This document shows, one piece after another, positions 35,913 through 44,172 of a stretch of 64,000 bases of DNA. Every line of letters begins with the position of its first letter. The first letter of the stretch is position 1. The DNA lies in the NCBI RefSeq assembly GCF_013141915.1, contig NZ_SROX01000023.1:1-64000 (forward strand). The letters are read 5' to 3'. A program made the position numbers and the translations under genes. The notes under the pieces were generated by a model that saw only the letters and a list, made by a program, of their open reading frames with translations, made no database searches and was not told the origin of the DNA. The stretch comes from Cupriavidus necator (lineage in GTDB: Bacteria; Pseudomonadota; Gammaproteobacteria; Burkholderiales; Burkholderiaceae).

Positions 35913-37025
35913 TCAGGTCTGTTGCTGGTTCCCAGGCTCGGTCTGCGCGGGCGGCAGCGGCGGATCTTCCACCCATTGCCAGAACAGCTGATAGCCGACG
36001 GCCAGCATCACCGGGCCGATGAACAGGCCGATCACGCCGCCGGTCACCATCCCGCCCAGCGCCCCGATCAACACCACCGGCATCGGCACGTCGACGCCAC
36101 GCCCAAGCAACAGCGGCTTGAGCACGTTATCGGCCAGGCCCGCCACGAAGACATAGATGGCGAAGACGATGGTGGCCATGCTGGCCCCTTCGTTGGCAAA
36201 GACAAAGATGATTACCGGCACGGTGATCAGCGTGGCCGGCAACTGCGCGACGCCCAGCAGCAGCACCGCCATGGCCAGCACGCCAGCGGCCGGAACCCCC
36301 TTGATCACGAAGGCAACGCCGATCAGCAACATCTGGATAAAGGCGATGCCGACCACGCCCTGCGCCACCGCGCGAATGGTCGCCGTGCATAGCGAGGCGA
36401 CGCGCTGCCCCCGTTCCGGGCCAAAGATGCGCGCGGCAATCTGCACGGCGCTGCGATTGCCGGCCTCGCCGTACGCCATGAAGATGCCGCCGATAATCAA
36501 TGCGAAGACGAATATCAAGAGCCCTTTGCCGATGCCCGCGGCGGCGCCCAGCACGACCAGGCTGATTTCCTTGACCTCGGGCGCATGCGCCTGGATCACG
36601 CCGGTCAGGTCGGAAGCGGCGTGCAGCCAGACATCGTACAGGCGCTGGCCCACCAGCGGCCAGCTGGCGACCGACTCGGCCGGTGGCGGAATATGAATGC
36701 CCTCGTTCTTGACCATGGCCATGGCATTGCCAACCGAGTCGACCATCGCGTCGCCCAACAGGTATGCCGGCAGCGCGATGATGGCAATGGCGACCAGCAC
36801 AATCAGCGTGGCAGCACGTCCGTCCCGGTTGCCCAGCCTGCGCCGGAGCCTGACCTGCAGGGGATAAATGGTTACCGCCAGGATCACCGACCAGACAATG
36901 AGATCGAGAAAGGGCCGGAATATCTGGAAGCAGAAGATCGCGAGCACCGCGATCAGCCCGGCCCGGATCAGCACATCGAGGAGTCCGCGCGACAGCACTC
37001 TTTCTGAAGTTGGCGTGGGCATCAT
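35913..37025 (-). CDS. AI-2E family transporter (PerM/YdiK-like)
   Basis: The 370-residue inner-membrane protein has eight predicted helices. After the second helix there is a long soluble segment of about 110 residues that is typical of this family, and the C-terminal half has the conserved GNRSAVQIAARIFGPERGQRVASL and ADNVLKPLLLGRGVDVPMPVVLIGALGGM. Family members have been linked to autoinducer-2 export or Na+/H+ exchange, so the name does not fix the substrate. GGGAGA precedes the tandem ATGATG start. It is the first gene of a five-gene operon with the efflux parts. Confidence 0.85.
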   Translation of the reverse strand: MMPTPTSERVLSRGLLDVLIRAGLIAVLAIFCFQIFRPFLDLIVWSVILAVTIYPLQVRLRRRLGNRDGRAATLIVLVAIAIIALPAYLLGDAMVDSVGNAMAMVKNEGIHIPPPAESVASWPLVGQRLYDVWLHAASDLTGVIQAHAPEVKEISLVVLGAAAGIGKGLLIFVFALIIGGIFMAYGEAGNRSAVQIAARIFGPERGQRVASLCTATIRAVAQGVVGIAFIQMLLIGVAFVIKGVPAAGVLAMAVLLLGVAQLPATLITVPVIIFVFANEGASMATIVFAIYVFVAGLADNVLKPLLLGRGVDVPMPVVLIGALGGMVTGGVIGLFIGPVMLAVGYQLFWQWVEDPPLPPAQTEPGNQQQT

Positions 37026-37305
37026 CGCTTGTCTCCCTGCTGATCACCATCAAGATCCAGGACCGGCAACCTCGCCGCCGCGCATTCGCCAGGCCAGGTT
37101 AAGTACTGGCCGCATGGACGGATGAAATCCAGTCTAGGTGAGGGGTAAGGCCGGGACAACCTCAACACGTATGCTTATCGCTACATGGACCGTGGATGGC
37201 CAGTTGGCACAGCGATTGGCTTTGCACTTTGCCCGTTGAAGACCCGAAGCTGAAGGAAGGGCCGGGACATCGGCGGCGCGGATCCAGGGCCTGGCCGCGC
37301 GAGAC

Positions 37306-37382
37306 TGGCGCGTCCTAGAGGATTCGAACCTCTGACCGCTCGCTTAGAAGGCGAGTGCTCTATCCAACTGAGCTAAGGACGC
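37306..37382 (-). tRNA. tRNA-Arg (TCT)
   Basis: 77 nt with encoded CCA. The anticodon stem CTCGC/GCGAG encloses CTTCTAA, giving anticodon TCT. The acceptor is GCGTCCT/AGGACGC. It is a single gene between the AI-2E operon and the diguanylate cyclase gene, all on the minus strand. Confidence 0.97.
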
Positions 37383-37392
37383 GAAGGCGTGC

Positions 37393-37423
37393 ATTCTACC
37401 GCAGCGCCTGCCTGCGGTGACAA
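37393..37423 (-). promoter_or_regulatory. Promoter of tRNA-Arg
   Basis: Minus strand TTGTCA (37418-37423), 19-bp spacer, TAGAAT (37393-37398), 10 bp before the tRNA. It falls in the short gap after the cyclase stop codon. Confidence 0.55.
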
Positions 37424-37433
37424 GCCGTGCGCA

Positions 37434-38699
37434 TCAGGACGCGGTGCGCGGCTGGCCGCGCGTGACGTAGCGGCCAGCGCCAGCGGTCTCGGCAGCCGAG
37501 GCTGCGCTATCGCCGCCCGCCGGATGCAGCGCCACGCAGTTGCGCCCCTTCAGCTTGGCGTCATACAGGGCGCGATCGGCGCGGCGCATCAGCGCGTCCG
37601 CGCCCTCGCCGGGCTGCCGCGCCGCCACGCCGATGCTGACGGTATAGGTGATCGGATCAGGCTCGGACGGACACGGCGTGGCGCGCACCGCCGTGGCGAG
37701 CCGCAGGCAGGCCAGCCGCGCCGGCTCGAGCTCGGTGTCCGGCATCACGATGGCAAATTCTTCGCCGCCCAGGCGCCCCGCCAGGTCACCGTGGCCGAGG
37801 GTCTTGCGCAGCAGGCCGGCAAAATGCCGCAACACGCTGTCGCCCGCCAGGTGGCCATAGACATCGTTGATGGCCTTGAAGTGATCGAGGTCGACAAACG
37901 CGACCGTCATCGGCTTGCGCTGCCGCTCGGCATGCAGGCAGGCGGCCTCCAGTTCCTCCCAGAAAGCGCCGCGCAGCAGCACATCGGTCAGGTCGTCATG
38001 GCGCGCGCGACGCTCGAGCATACGACGCAGCCGGTCGTGCGCCATCAGCGCAAAGCTGACCGACACGCCGACCAGGGCAAAGACATTGAATATGGCGAGC
38101 TCGCCGTCCCAGGGCATCGGCCGCGGCCAGGCGCCGCCATGCGCCATGCCCGCCAGCGGCCGCAATACGGTCCATGCATTGACGGCCGCGGCGCCGACCA
38201 CGATCGCCGCCAGCGACCATGCCGCCAGCCGGCCGGTGCCGCGCGCAGCCGGCACCGACGGCACCACGCTGCGGGCCAGATCCAGCAGCAGCACGATGTG
38301 GCAGGCGCTCAGGAGCGGCGCCAGATCTGGCAGCGCCACGGCCGCGGCCAGGTATCGCGGCGCCAGGTCACCCCAGGCCACCGCTGCCGCGGCCGCCAGG
38401 TTCAGCCCCAGCAAGCCCGCGGCACGGCCCGGCCGCTGCGCAAAGTGACGCGCACCCACTGCCATGACCGAGAGGGCGGCAAGCAACGCCACGTCGGTCG
38501 ACTCCGGCACCAGCCACATCGGCCGCAATGCCTGCACCGCCGCCAGCACCGCGGCAAAAGCCGCCAGCACGCTGCCTAGCGCCCAGGATGTCAGGCCGCT
38601 GCGCTCCATGCCCGACGACCGGCGCAACACAACGCAAACCACCGCCATCTGCAAGGCAAACAGCCCCGCGATAAGCACAACCACGTGCGACTGAAACAT
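37434..38699 (-). CDS. Membrane diguanylate cyclase (GGDEF domain)
   Basis: The enzyme would make cyclic di-GMP from GTP. The 421-residue product has seven or so N-terminal membrane helices (residues 5 to about 220) that may sense a signal, then one GGDEF domain with DDLTDVLLRGAFWEEL, FVDLDHFKAINDVYGH and the active site GGEEF at 311-315, so it should be active. The inhibitory product-binding site RxxD, normally nine residues ahead, reads GHGD (302-305) and has lost its arginine. There is no EAL domain. The ATG at 38699 follows GGGA. An alternative ATG lies seven codons upstream. Confidence 0.92.
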   Translation of the reverse strand: MFQSHVVVLIAGLFALQMAVVCVVLRRSSGMERSGLTSWALGSVLAAFAAVLAAVQALRPMWLVPESTDVALLAALSVMAVGARHFAQRPGRAAGLLGLNLAAAAAVAWGDLAPRYLAAAVALPDLAPLLSACHIVLLLDLARSVVPSVPAARGTGRLAAWSLAAIVVGAAAVNAWTVLRPLAGMAHGGAWPRPMPWDGELAIFNVFALVGVSVSFALMAHDRLRRMLERRARHDDLTDVLLRGAFWEELEAACLHAERQRKPMTVAFVDLDHFKAINDVYGHLAGDSVLRHFAGLLRKTLGHGDLAGRLGGEEFAIVMPDTELEPARLACLRLATAVRATPCPSEPDPITYTVSIGVAARQPGEGADALMRRADRALYDAKLKGRNCVALHPAGGDSAASAAETAGAGRYVTRGQPRTAS

Positions 38700-39110
38700 C
38701 TTTATTCCCGTCCAAGGCAACCAGCGGCGCTCCGCATGCCACCGCGCTTCCCTGCTTCTTTGCCGATCCTGTGCCGGACCGTTGTTATCGAATGCCGCAT
38801 CTCCTGTTTCAGGCCGCCCGTGCGGCCATTCGGCAAACGCGGGCAGACCGAGCCGCTCGCCCTGGGCGGGAGCGCCGTTCTTGTTCTGGTGATCAGGTCA
38901 GTCCGGAAGGAAATACGCAAAACCGGGCGTTCCCAACAGCACGCCGGTCGGACTGGAGCGGTGTGCGGATTATCGCAGCGCGCAAACCCAAGTCAAGCCA
39001 GAGCGCCCCCGCCAGAAGGGGGAGCTTCGCGGCAGGTGCGGGTGCCCCGAACCTGCCTGGATCGACACAGATTGACCGTGGTGCGCCAACGCGGCTACAA
39101 TGGCCGGCTT
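38700..39110. other. Intergenic region between the cyclase gene and tRNA-Pro
   Basis: About 410 bp without a credible gene. It holds the upstream sequence of the minus-strand cyclase gene, for which I see no clear promoter, and the tRNA-Pro promoter at its right end. No repeat or stable hairpin stands out. Confidence 0.5.
39072..39101 (+). promoter_or_regulatory. Promoter of tRNA-Pro
   Basis: -35 TTGACC (39072-39077), 18-bp spacer, -10 TACAAT (39096-39101), placed about 10 bp before the tRNA. Confidence 0.8.
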
Positions 39111-39187
39111 CGGAGCGTAGCGCAGCCTGGTAGCGCATCTGATTTGGGATCAGAGGGTCGTAGGTTCGAATCCTATCGCTCCGACCA
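39111..39187 (+). tRNA. tRNA-Pro (TGG)
   Basis: 77 nt with encoded CCA. The anticodon loop in TGATTTGGGATCA gives TGG. The acceptor is CGGAGCG/CGCTCCG and the T-arm has GGTTCGAATCC. Confidence 0.97.
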
Positions 39188-39206
39188 GAAATAGCTGATG
39201 GAAACA

Positions 39207-39238
39207 ACGGCCTGGATCGCAAGATCCGGGCCGTTTTT
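39207..39238 (+). terminator. Terminator of tRNA-Pro
   Basis: The stem ACGGCCTGGATC/GATCCGGGCCGT (one G-T, loop GCAA) is followed by TTTTC and further Ts, 20 bp after the tRNA. Confidence 0.9.
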
Positions 39239-39453
39239 CTTTTATCGGCCTGAGGCGGCTGGGCCCTGCCGTGCAGCATGTGGCGTTCGCGACGCCGGCG
39301 TGAGCCCGGTGGTTTCAGTACTGACGATTGCGACCCGCACGGGCACTCCGTGTGGCTGTACGCGGACTTGGTTGGCGCCAGCCGCTATGGTCGTTTGCCT
39401 CTAGGGTAGTGCGAGCGCGTTAATCGTCATATCAACCAGATGGGCTAAACGGT

Positions 39454-39975
39454 TCAGGCAGGCTTCTGGTCCGCCACGCCGCTGCGTCGGCGTTCCAGGT
39501 TGCAGTACACATCGGCCGCGACCAGTCCGAACAGCGCATGCGCAAACAGGCTCTCCCAGCCGCGCGCTTCGTCGAACCAGTTGAGATAGCGCCCGACCAC
39601 ATAAAAGTTGACTAGGTACACCACCACGCCGAACGCGATGCCGACCACCGAGGCCAGTCCCAGGCTGGTGTCAAGCCGGAATGACGACAGGATCAGCGCC
39701 AGCACCGCCGCCAGGATGATCGACAAGGCAAAATGCACCGTCCCCGCGGCCAGCACGATAGTCCAGTTGAAGGCATCCGCCGACAGCGCCTCGCGGCCCA
39801 GGATGATGGCGGCGACCATCTTCACGGTGCCCCAGGCGCCCTGGTACAGCAGAAAGCGCGCGGTCAGCAGCTCCAGCACCATGTAGACCGCGCCGGCGAC
39901 CAGCCCCGCCAGCACCGCGGCGCGCCAGTCGGGGCGGCAGCGGACATAGCGGTGCGATTCCAGATGGAGTTCCAT
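39454..39975 (-). CDS. Conserved membrane protein of unknown function
   Basis: A 173-residue product with four hydrophobic segments: AAVLAGLVAGAVYMVLELLTARFLL, WTIVLAAGTVHFALSIILAAVLALIL, GLASVVGIAFGVVVYLVNFYVVG and the weaker FAHALFGLVAADVYC. I do not recognise a characterised family. Relatives in this bacterial group have, as I recall, been labelled as sodium:proline symporters, but the protein is far too short for that and lacks the fold. AAGGAG precedes the ATG. It stands alone, convergent with tRNA-Pro. Confidence 0.75.
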   Translation of the reverse strand: MELHLESHRYVRCRPDWRAAVLAGLVAGAVYMVLELLTARFLLYQGAWGTVKMVAAIILGREALSADAFNWTIVLAAGTVHFALSIILAAVLALILSSFRLDTSLGLASVVGIAFGVVVYLVNFYVVGRYLNWFDEARGWESLFAHALFGLVAADVYCNLERRRSGVADQKPA

Positions 39976-40563
39976 GGCAGTCTCCTTGCGAGATCCGGCG
40001 CGGCACGGCCGTACGCGTTAGTTCTAGCCCATATGGCATAAATGCCAAGCGAACCGCGATTCGAGTTGAGGCTTTATCGCCATTTTGTTGCGCGGCGGGC
40101 AGGCCGGGTGCAACCGTTGTCCCGGCAATGCTGCATCCGCGTACGTGATACAATGTCGCAGTAGCCCCCGGGGTGTCCGAGCCTCCCTGTAACCGGGCGT
40201 TCTCACCAGCGCGCTCTTGCGAGCGAACCACAGCCGCCGGCGCGGGCCATCCGCGACGACAACGAACTGGCGAACCACCGGGTACACCTGCCCGCCTGCT
40301 CCGCGAAGCACACGGCCTCTCCGGCTGTCAGCGACCAGGTTTTCGCCCAAGCAATCCGCGCCCGCAGGGCGACACCGCTGACGCCGCCGACTGCACCGGT
40401 CATGCAGGTGCCAGCTGCCGCAGGCTGCGCCCTGCCCTAACCCCTCGCGGTTGGCCGCATCGGCGCAATGTGCCGCGGTGGGTGCCGTTGCGGGCGCAAC
40501 GTAACAGGATTTTTGAAAAACGTAACCATGCAGCCTTCGCGGGCTGCCGAAAAGGAAGACAGA
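39976..40563. other. Long region upstream of infA
   Basis: About 590 bp without a convincing protein-coding gene. It contains a promoter at 40146-40154 and then about 400 nt of G+C-rich sequence before the infA start. Several short inverted repeats occur, but I could not assign the stretch to a known RNA family. Frames that stay open here have no supporting start site. Confidence 0.5.
40146..40154 (+). promoter_or_regulatory. Extended -10 promoter ahead of infA
   Basis: TGATACAAT fits the extended -10 pattern. It would give a leader of about 400 nt before infA or start an unrecognised small RNA. Confidence 0.5.
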
Positions 40564-40785
40564 TTGGCTAAGGAAGAACTCATTGAATTTGGCGGCGTGG
40601 TGTCGGAAGCCCTGCCTGACAACCGCTATCGTGTCACGCTGGAAAACGGCGTCGAAATCTGGGCATACGCTTCGGGCAAGATGCAGAAGCACCGCATCCG
40701 CATCCTGGCCGGCGACCGCGTGACCCTGGAAATGTCGCCCTACGACCTGACCAAGGGACGCATCAACTTCCGCCACAAGTCCTGA
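40564..40785 (+). CDS. infA: Translation initiation factor IF-1 (non-ribosomal-operon copy)
   Basis: IF-1 binds the ribosomal A site during initiation. The product is 73 residues, starting [19 protein letters not shown] after the initiator and ending [16 protein letters not shown], an S1-type OB fold very like E. coli IF-1. The start must be TTG at 40564. AAGGAAG lies 5 nt upstream and the reading matches the family's first residues, while the nearest in-frame ATG would add an unrelated N-terminus. It stands alone, not in a ribosomal protein operon, so a second infA probably exists elsewhere. A strong terminator follows at 40891. Confidence 0.92.
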   Translation: MAKEELIEFGGVVSEALPDNRYRVTLENGVEIWAYASGKMQKHRIRILAGDRVTLEMSPYDLTKGRINFRHKS

Positions 40786-40890
40786 GTTTCTCAACGGCGC
40801 CGATGGCAACGCGCTCGCGCTGCCGTCCGCGCCGCTGCTGCGTTGCGCCGACGCGCGGTCACGCCGCTGACCTCGCGCCCGGAGACACTT

Positions 40891-40924
40891 GCGGGCTGCC
40901 CTGACCGGCAGCCCGCATTTGTTT
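40891..40924 (+). terminator. Intrinsic terminator after infA
   Basis: A perfect 10-bp stem GCGGGCTGCC/GGCAGCCCGC with a 6-nt loop is followed by ATTTGTTT. It lies about 100 bp after the infA stop and 65 bp before sixA. Confidence 0.88.
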
Positions 40925-40989
40925 GCGCCGCGCTTGCGCCGGTCGGGCCGCTTCACCATACTCGAAGCAAGCTCATTGCCCCGTCCGAC

Positions 40990-41466
40990 ATGAACCTGAT
41001 CCTGTGGCGCCATGCCGAAGCCGAAGACCTTCCCGACGCCCTCAGCCTGAGCCGCCATGCCGATCTGCAGCGGCCGCTGACGCGCCGCGGCCGCAAGCAG
41101 GCCGAGGCTTCGGCCAAATGGCTGCGTGCCCATCTGCCCGCCGATACCCGCGTCCTGTGCAGTCCCGCCGTGCGCGCCCGTGAAACCGCGGCCGCGCTGA
41201 CCGGCGCGGCGGAAATCCTCGATGCCCTGGCGCCCGGCGCCGATGTCAGCGCCGTGCTTGCCGCGGTCGAATGGCCAGAGCGCCCCGAGCATGTGGTGGT
41301 GGTCGGCCATCAGCCCTGGATTGGACGGGTCGCGAGCCTGCTGCTGGCGGGCGCCGAAATGGACTGGAGCGTGCGCAAGGGCGGCATCTGGTGGCTGACC
41401 GGCCGTACGCGCGAAAGCGAGGCCCAGACGGTCCTGCGCGCGGTCATCAATCCCGAGTTCCTCTGA
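40990..41466 (+). CDS. sixA: Phosphohistidine phosphatase SixA
   Basis: SixA is a small RHG-family phosphatase that removes phosphate from histidine phosphotransfer proteins (ArcB, or the PTS-Ntr protein NPr in E. coli). The 158-residue product has the catalytic LWRHAEAE near the N-terminus, PLTRRGRKQAEASAKWL, the conserved CSPAVRARETA and a second histidine in VVVGHQPWIG. There is no signal peptide. No strong ribosome-binding site precedes the ATG. It lies just upstream of a PhoB-box array but reads into it, so it is not obviously controlled by it. Confidence 0.9.
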   Translation: MNLILWRHAEAEDLPDALSLSRHADLQRPLTRRGRKQAEASAKWLRAHLPADTRVLCSPAVRARETAAALTGAAEILDALAPGADVSAVLAAVEWPERPEHVVVVGHQPWIGRVASLLLAGAEMDWSVRKGGIWWLTGRTRESEAQTVLRAVINPEFL

Positions 41467-41532
41467 GTCCGGCCGGGGCGCGGCACCGTCCGGCGCGCCC
41501 CTGAAGTGTTCTCGGACGGGCCCCGGCAGTCG

Positions 41533-41588
41533 AAGTCACGCAACCGTCATCGCCGGGTCACGGCACTGTCACCGGCCCTGACTACATT
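41533..41588 (+). promoter_or_regulatory. Four phased PhoB half-sites and -10 element ahead of olsB
   Basis: Seven-base units AAGTCAC (41533), CCGTCAT (41544), GGGTCAC (41555) and CTGTCAC (41566) recur at exactly 11-bp intervals, each separated by 4 bp. This is the geometry of tandem Pho boxes (consensus CTGTCAT, 4 bp, CTGTCAT). The last unit ends 10 bp before TACATT (41583-41588), a good -10, as in PhoB-activated promoters where the box replaces the -35. Confidence 0.8.
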
Positions 41589-41624
41589 GCATCGCAACAG
41601 TTACGTCACCAAAAGGACATACTG

Positions 41625-42467
41625 ATGCGAGATCTGCCGACGCCTACCCAGCCGCTCTTCGACTCCCTGCCCAATGGCCTCGGCGGCCAGACGGCGCGGA
41701 GGCGTCTTCATCGCCCATCGGATACACCGGCACATGAGTCGCCTGTTCTCAGCGTGGCGTGGGCGCGCCACCAGGATGAAGTAGTCGAGGCCCAGCGCCT
41801 GCGCTACAAGGTCTTTGCCGAGGAAATGGGCGCGCGCCTGACGTCTTCGGTGCCCGAACTGGACATCGACATGTTCGATGCCTACTGCGACCACCTGATC
41901 GTGCGCGACCAGGCCACGCTGCGCGTGGTCGGTACCTACCGGGTGTTGCCGCCGCACCAGGCCAAGCGCCTGGGCTGCCTGTACGCCGAATCCGAATTCG
42001 ACCTGGTGCGCCTGTCGCACCTGCGCCCCAAGATGCTGGAACTGGGCCGCTCATGCGTGCACCGCGACTACCGCTCGGGCAGCGTCATCATGGCCTTGTG
42101 GGGCGGGCTGGGCGAGTACCTGCAGCGCTGGGGCATCGAGTCCATGCTGGGCTGCGCCAGCGTGCCGATGAGCGACGGCGGCCACTACGCCGCCAGCCTG
42201 CACCGGCTGTTCAGCGAGCGCTCGCTGGCGCCAATCGAGTACCACGCCTGCCCGCGCCTGCCGCTGCCGGTGGAAGACCTGAACCAGCAGCTGGCGGTCG
42301 AGCCGCCCGCGCTGATCAAGGGCTACCTGCGCCTGGGCGCGAAGATCTGCGGCCAGCCCGCCTGGGACCCGGATTTCAACGTGGCGGACTTTCTCACACT
42401 GCTGCGCGTGAATGACATGAACCCGCGCTACGCCCGCCACTTCCTGGGCCTGAACAACGCCGCCTGA
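41625..42467 (+). CDS. olsB: Ornithine N-alpha-acyltransferase OlsB (GNAT fold)
   Basis: OlsB moves a 3-hydroxyacyl chain from acyl-ACP to ornithine, the first step of ornithine lipid synthesis; OlsA would finish the lipid and is not in this window. The 280-residue product belongs to the COG3176 acyltransferase group, often mislabelled haemolysin. It has VAWARHQDEVVEAQRLRYKVF at the N-terminal side of the fold, then RVVGTYRVLPP and the CoA/ACP-loop region LELGRSCVHRDYRSGSVI. AAGGAC precedes the ATG. Four PhoB half-sites upstream suggest induction by phosphate starvation. Confidence 0.85.
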   Translation: MRDLPTPTQPLFDSLPNGLGGQTARRRLHRPSDTPAHESPVLSVAWARHQDEVVEAQRLRYKVFAEEMGARLTSSVPELDIDMFDAYCDHLIVRDQATLRVVGTYRVLPPHQAKRLGCLYAESEFDLVRLSHLRPKMLELGRSCVHRDYRSGSVIMALWGGLGEYLQRWGIESMLGCASVPMSDGGHYAASLHRLFSERSLAPIEYHACPRLPLPVEDLNQQLAVEPPALIKGYLRLGAKICGQPAWDPDFNVADFLTLLRVNDMNPRYARHFLGLNNAA

Positions 42468-42539
42468 GCGGCGCCCCACCCAAAGCCCTGCCGGTCACGG
42501 CCGCCCCCTTGGCGGCCGTTGGACCGCTTCCAGCCGCAC

Positions 42540-44072
42540 TCAGTCGTAGACCACCTTGTAGCGCTTGCCGATTCGCTGCCATTCGTCCGCTTCCTGCGCC
42601 AGGCTGTACTCGATCAACGGATTGGCGTCGATCCACGCCTTCGGCAGCCGCACGGTAAAGCCTTCGTCCAGTGCCTCGGCCAGCTGCGTGACACGGATGT
42701 CCGGCAATGCGACATCCGAGCGGCGCCGGCACAGCACGAAGGCCAGGCGCAGGCTGAACAGCATGCGCCAGTCGACGAACTTGCCGCTGCCCGACAGCTT
42801 GCCCAGCTTGCCCGCATGGCCCAGCAGCAGCGTCGCCAGCCGCGCCTGGTCGGTCTTGGAAAAGCCCGGCATGTCGGCATGCGTGGCGATGTAGGCGGAG
42901 TGCTTGTGGTAGCCGCTGTGCGAGATCGACATACCGATCTCATGCAGGCTGGCCGCCCAGCCGAGCAGCGCCAGGTTGTCCTCGCGCCGTTCATTGGCCG
43001 GCTCCGGGAACTGTGACAGCAGCGCCTGCGCGGCGCGCCGCACGCGGCTGGCCTGGGCGCGATCGACGCCGTAGCGGCGCATGAACTGGTCCACCGTGAC
43101 CGTGCGCATGTCCTCATGGTGGCTGCGTCCGAGCAGGTCGTACAGCACGCCCAGTCGCAGCGCGCCGTCGGTCACGTCCATGCGTTCGATATCGAGTTCG
43201 GCGAACACACCCAGCATGATCGACAGCCCGCCCGGCAGCACCGGGATACGGTCCGGCTTGAGGCCGGTCAGCTTGACGCGATTGGTGTTCTCGGCCTTGA
43301 TCAGCGCACGCTTCAGGCGCTCCAGCCCTTCGCGCGTGATGCCGTGCTCGGCATTGCTGTCGTTCATGCCGTTGAGTTCGATCAGCTCGGCGAGCGCGCG
43401 CGCGGTGCCCGACGAGCCGACTGCCTGCTCCCAGCCCGCGGCACGGTACTGGCGCACCAGCACCTGGATTTCCCGGCGTGCCGCCAGCTCGGCCTGCTTC
43501 ATCGCGTATTCGTCGACGTTGCCACTGGGGAAGAACTGGCGGCTGTGCGATACGCAGCCGATATACAGGCTTTCCATCAGCTTGGACTGGTAGCCGTTGC
43601 CGATGATGAACTCGGTCGAGCCGCCGCCGATATCGACCACCAGGCGGTTGCCCTGGCAGGCCGGCGCATCGTGCGAGGCCCCCAGGTAGATCAGCCGCGC
43701 CTCCTCGCGCCCGGCGATCACTTCGATCGGGAAGCCCAGCGCGCCCTCGGCCTCGATCAGGAATTCGGAGGCGTTCCTGGCGACGCGCAGCGTATTGGTG
43801 GCCACCGCGCGCACCTCGCCCGGCGCAAACTCGCGCAGGCGGTCGCCGAAGCGCCGCAGCGCATCGATGCCGCGCCGCCGCGCGGGCTGGTCCAGGTATT
43901 TGTCGGGCGTCAGGCCGGCCGCCAGCCGCACCGGCTCGCGCAGCGCATCGACCTGGAAGATCTGGCTGGCCGGGCCATTGGCCGTGGGGGTCTCGTCCAC
44001 CCGCCCGATCATCAGGCGGAAGCTGTTCGAGCCCATGTCGACGGCAGCCAGCAGGCGTGGAGTGTTGTTCAT
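42540..44072 (-). CDS. ppx: Exopolyphosphatase Ppx/GppA
   Basis: The enzyme removes terminal phosphates from polyphosphate and may also act on pppGpp. The 510-residue product has the N-terminal ASKHA fold with AAVDMGSNSFRLMIGRV, the phosphate-binding loops TLRVARNASEFL and RLVVDIGGGSTEFI and the catalytic glutamate region IAGREEARLIYLG, followed by an HD-like helical C-terminal domain (SLHEIGMSISHSGYHKHSAYI). It is divergent from ppk across a 190-bp gap that contains a candidate Pho box. No good ribosome-binding site is visible. Confidence 0.94.
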   Translation of the reverse strand: MNNTPRLLAAVDMGSNSFRLMIGRVDETPTANGPASQIFQVDALREPVRLAAGLTPDKYLDQPARRRGIDALRRFGDRLREFAPGEVRAVATNTLRVARNASEFLIEAEGALGFPIEVIAGREEARLIYLGASHDAPACQGNRLVVDIGGGSTEFIIGNGYQSKLMESLYIGCVSHSRQFFPSGNVDEYAMKQAELAARREIQVLVRQYRAAGWEQAVGSSGTARALAELIELNGMNDSNAEHGITREGLERLKRALIKAENTNRVKLTGLKPDRIPVLPGGLSIMLGVFAELDIERMDVTDGALRLGVLYDLLGRSHHEDMRTVTVDQFMRRYGVDRAQASRVRRAAQALLSQFPEPANERREDNLALLGWAASLHEIGMSISHSGYHKHSAYIATHADMPGFSKTDQARLATLLLGHAGKLGKLSGSGKFVDWRMLFSLRLAFVLCRRRSDVALPDIRVTQLAEALDEGFTVRLPKAWIDANPLIEYSLAQEADEWQRIGKRYKVVYD

Positions 44073-44172
44073 CGTTTGCTTGGAGGGCTGGTTCGCGTTG
44101 GCGTTGCGAGTCGCAGCAGGGACACGCTGTTGTCTGCGCCTGCCGGCGTTCGCGCCCGGGAAAAATATGTCG

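Noticed and set aside
39454-39975. Sodium:proline symporter
   Set aside because: The protein is 173 residues with four helices, whereas symporters of that family have about 500 residues and thirteen helices.
40160-40440. Possible 6S RNA in the infA leader
   Set aside because: I could not pair the two ends into a long closing stem with a central bubble, and the sequence lacks recognisable 6S segments.
40173-40571. A 132-codon frame upstream of infA
   Set aside because: No ribosome-binding site, no domain and biased Arg/Pro composition; the frame runs past the infA start in another phase.
41533-41583. Regular 11-bp repeats that could be read as a short repeat array
   Set aside because: The units are 7 bp with 4-bp spacers ahead of a promoter, which is Pho box geometry. 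CRISPR repeats and spacers are several times longer.
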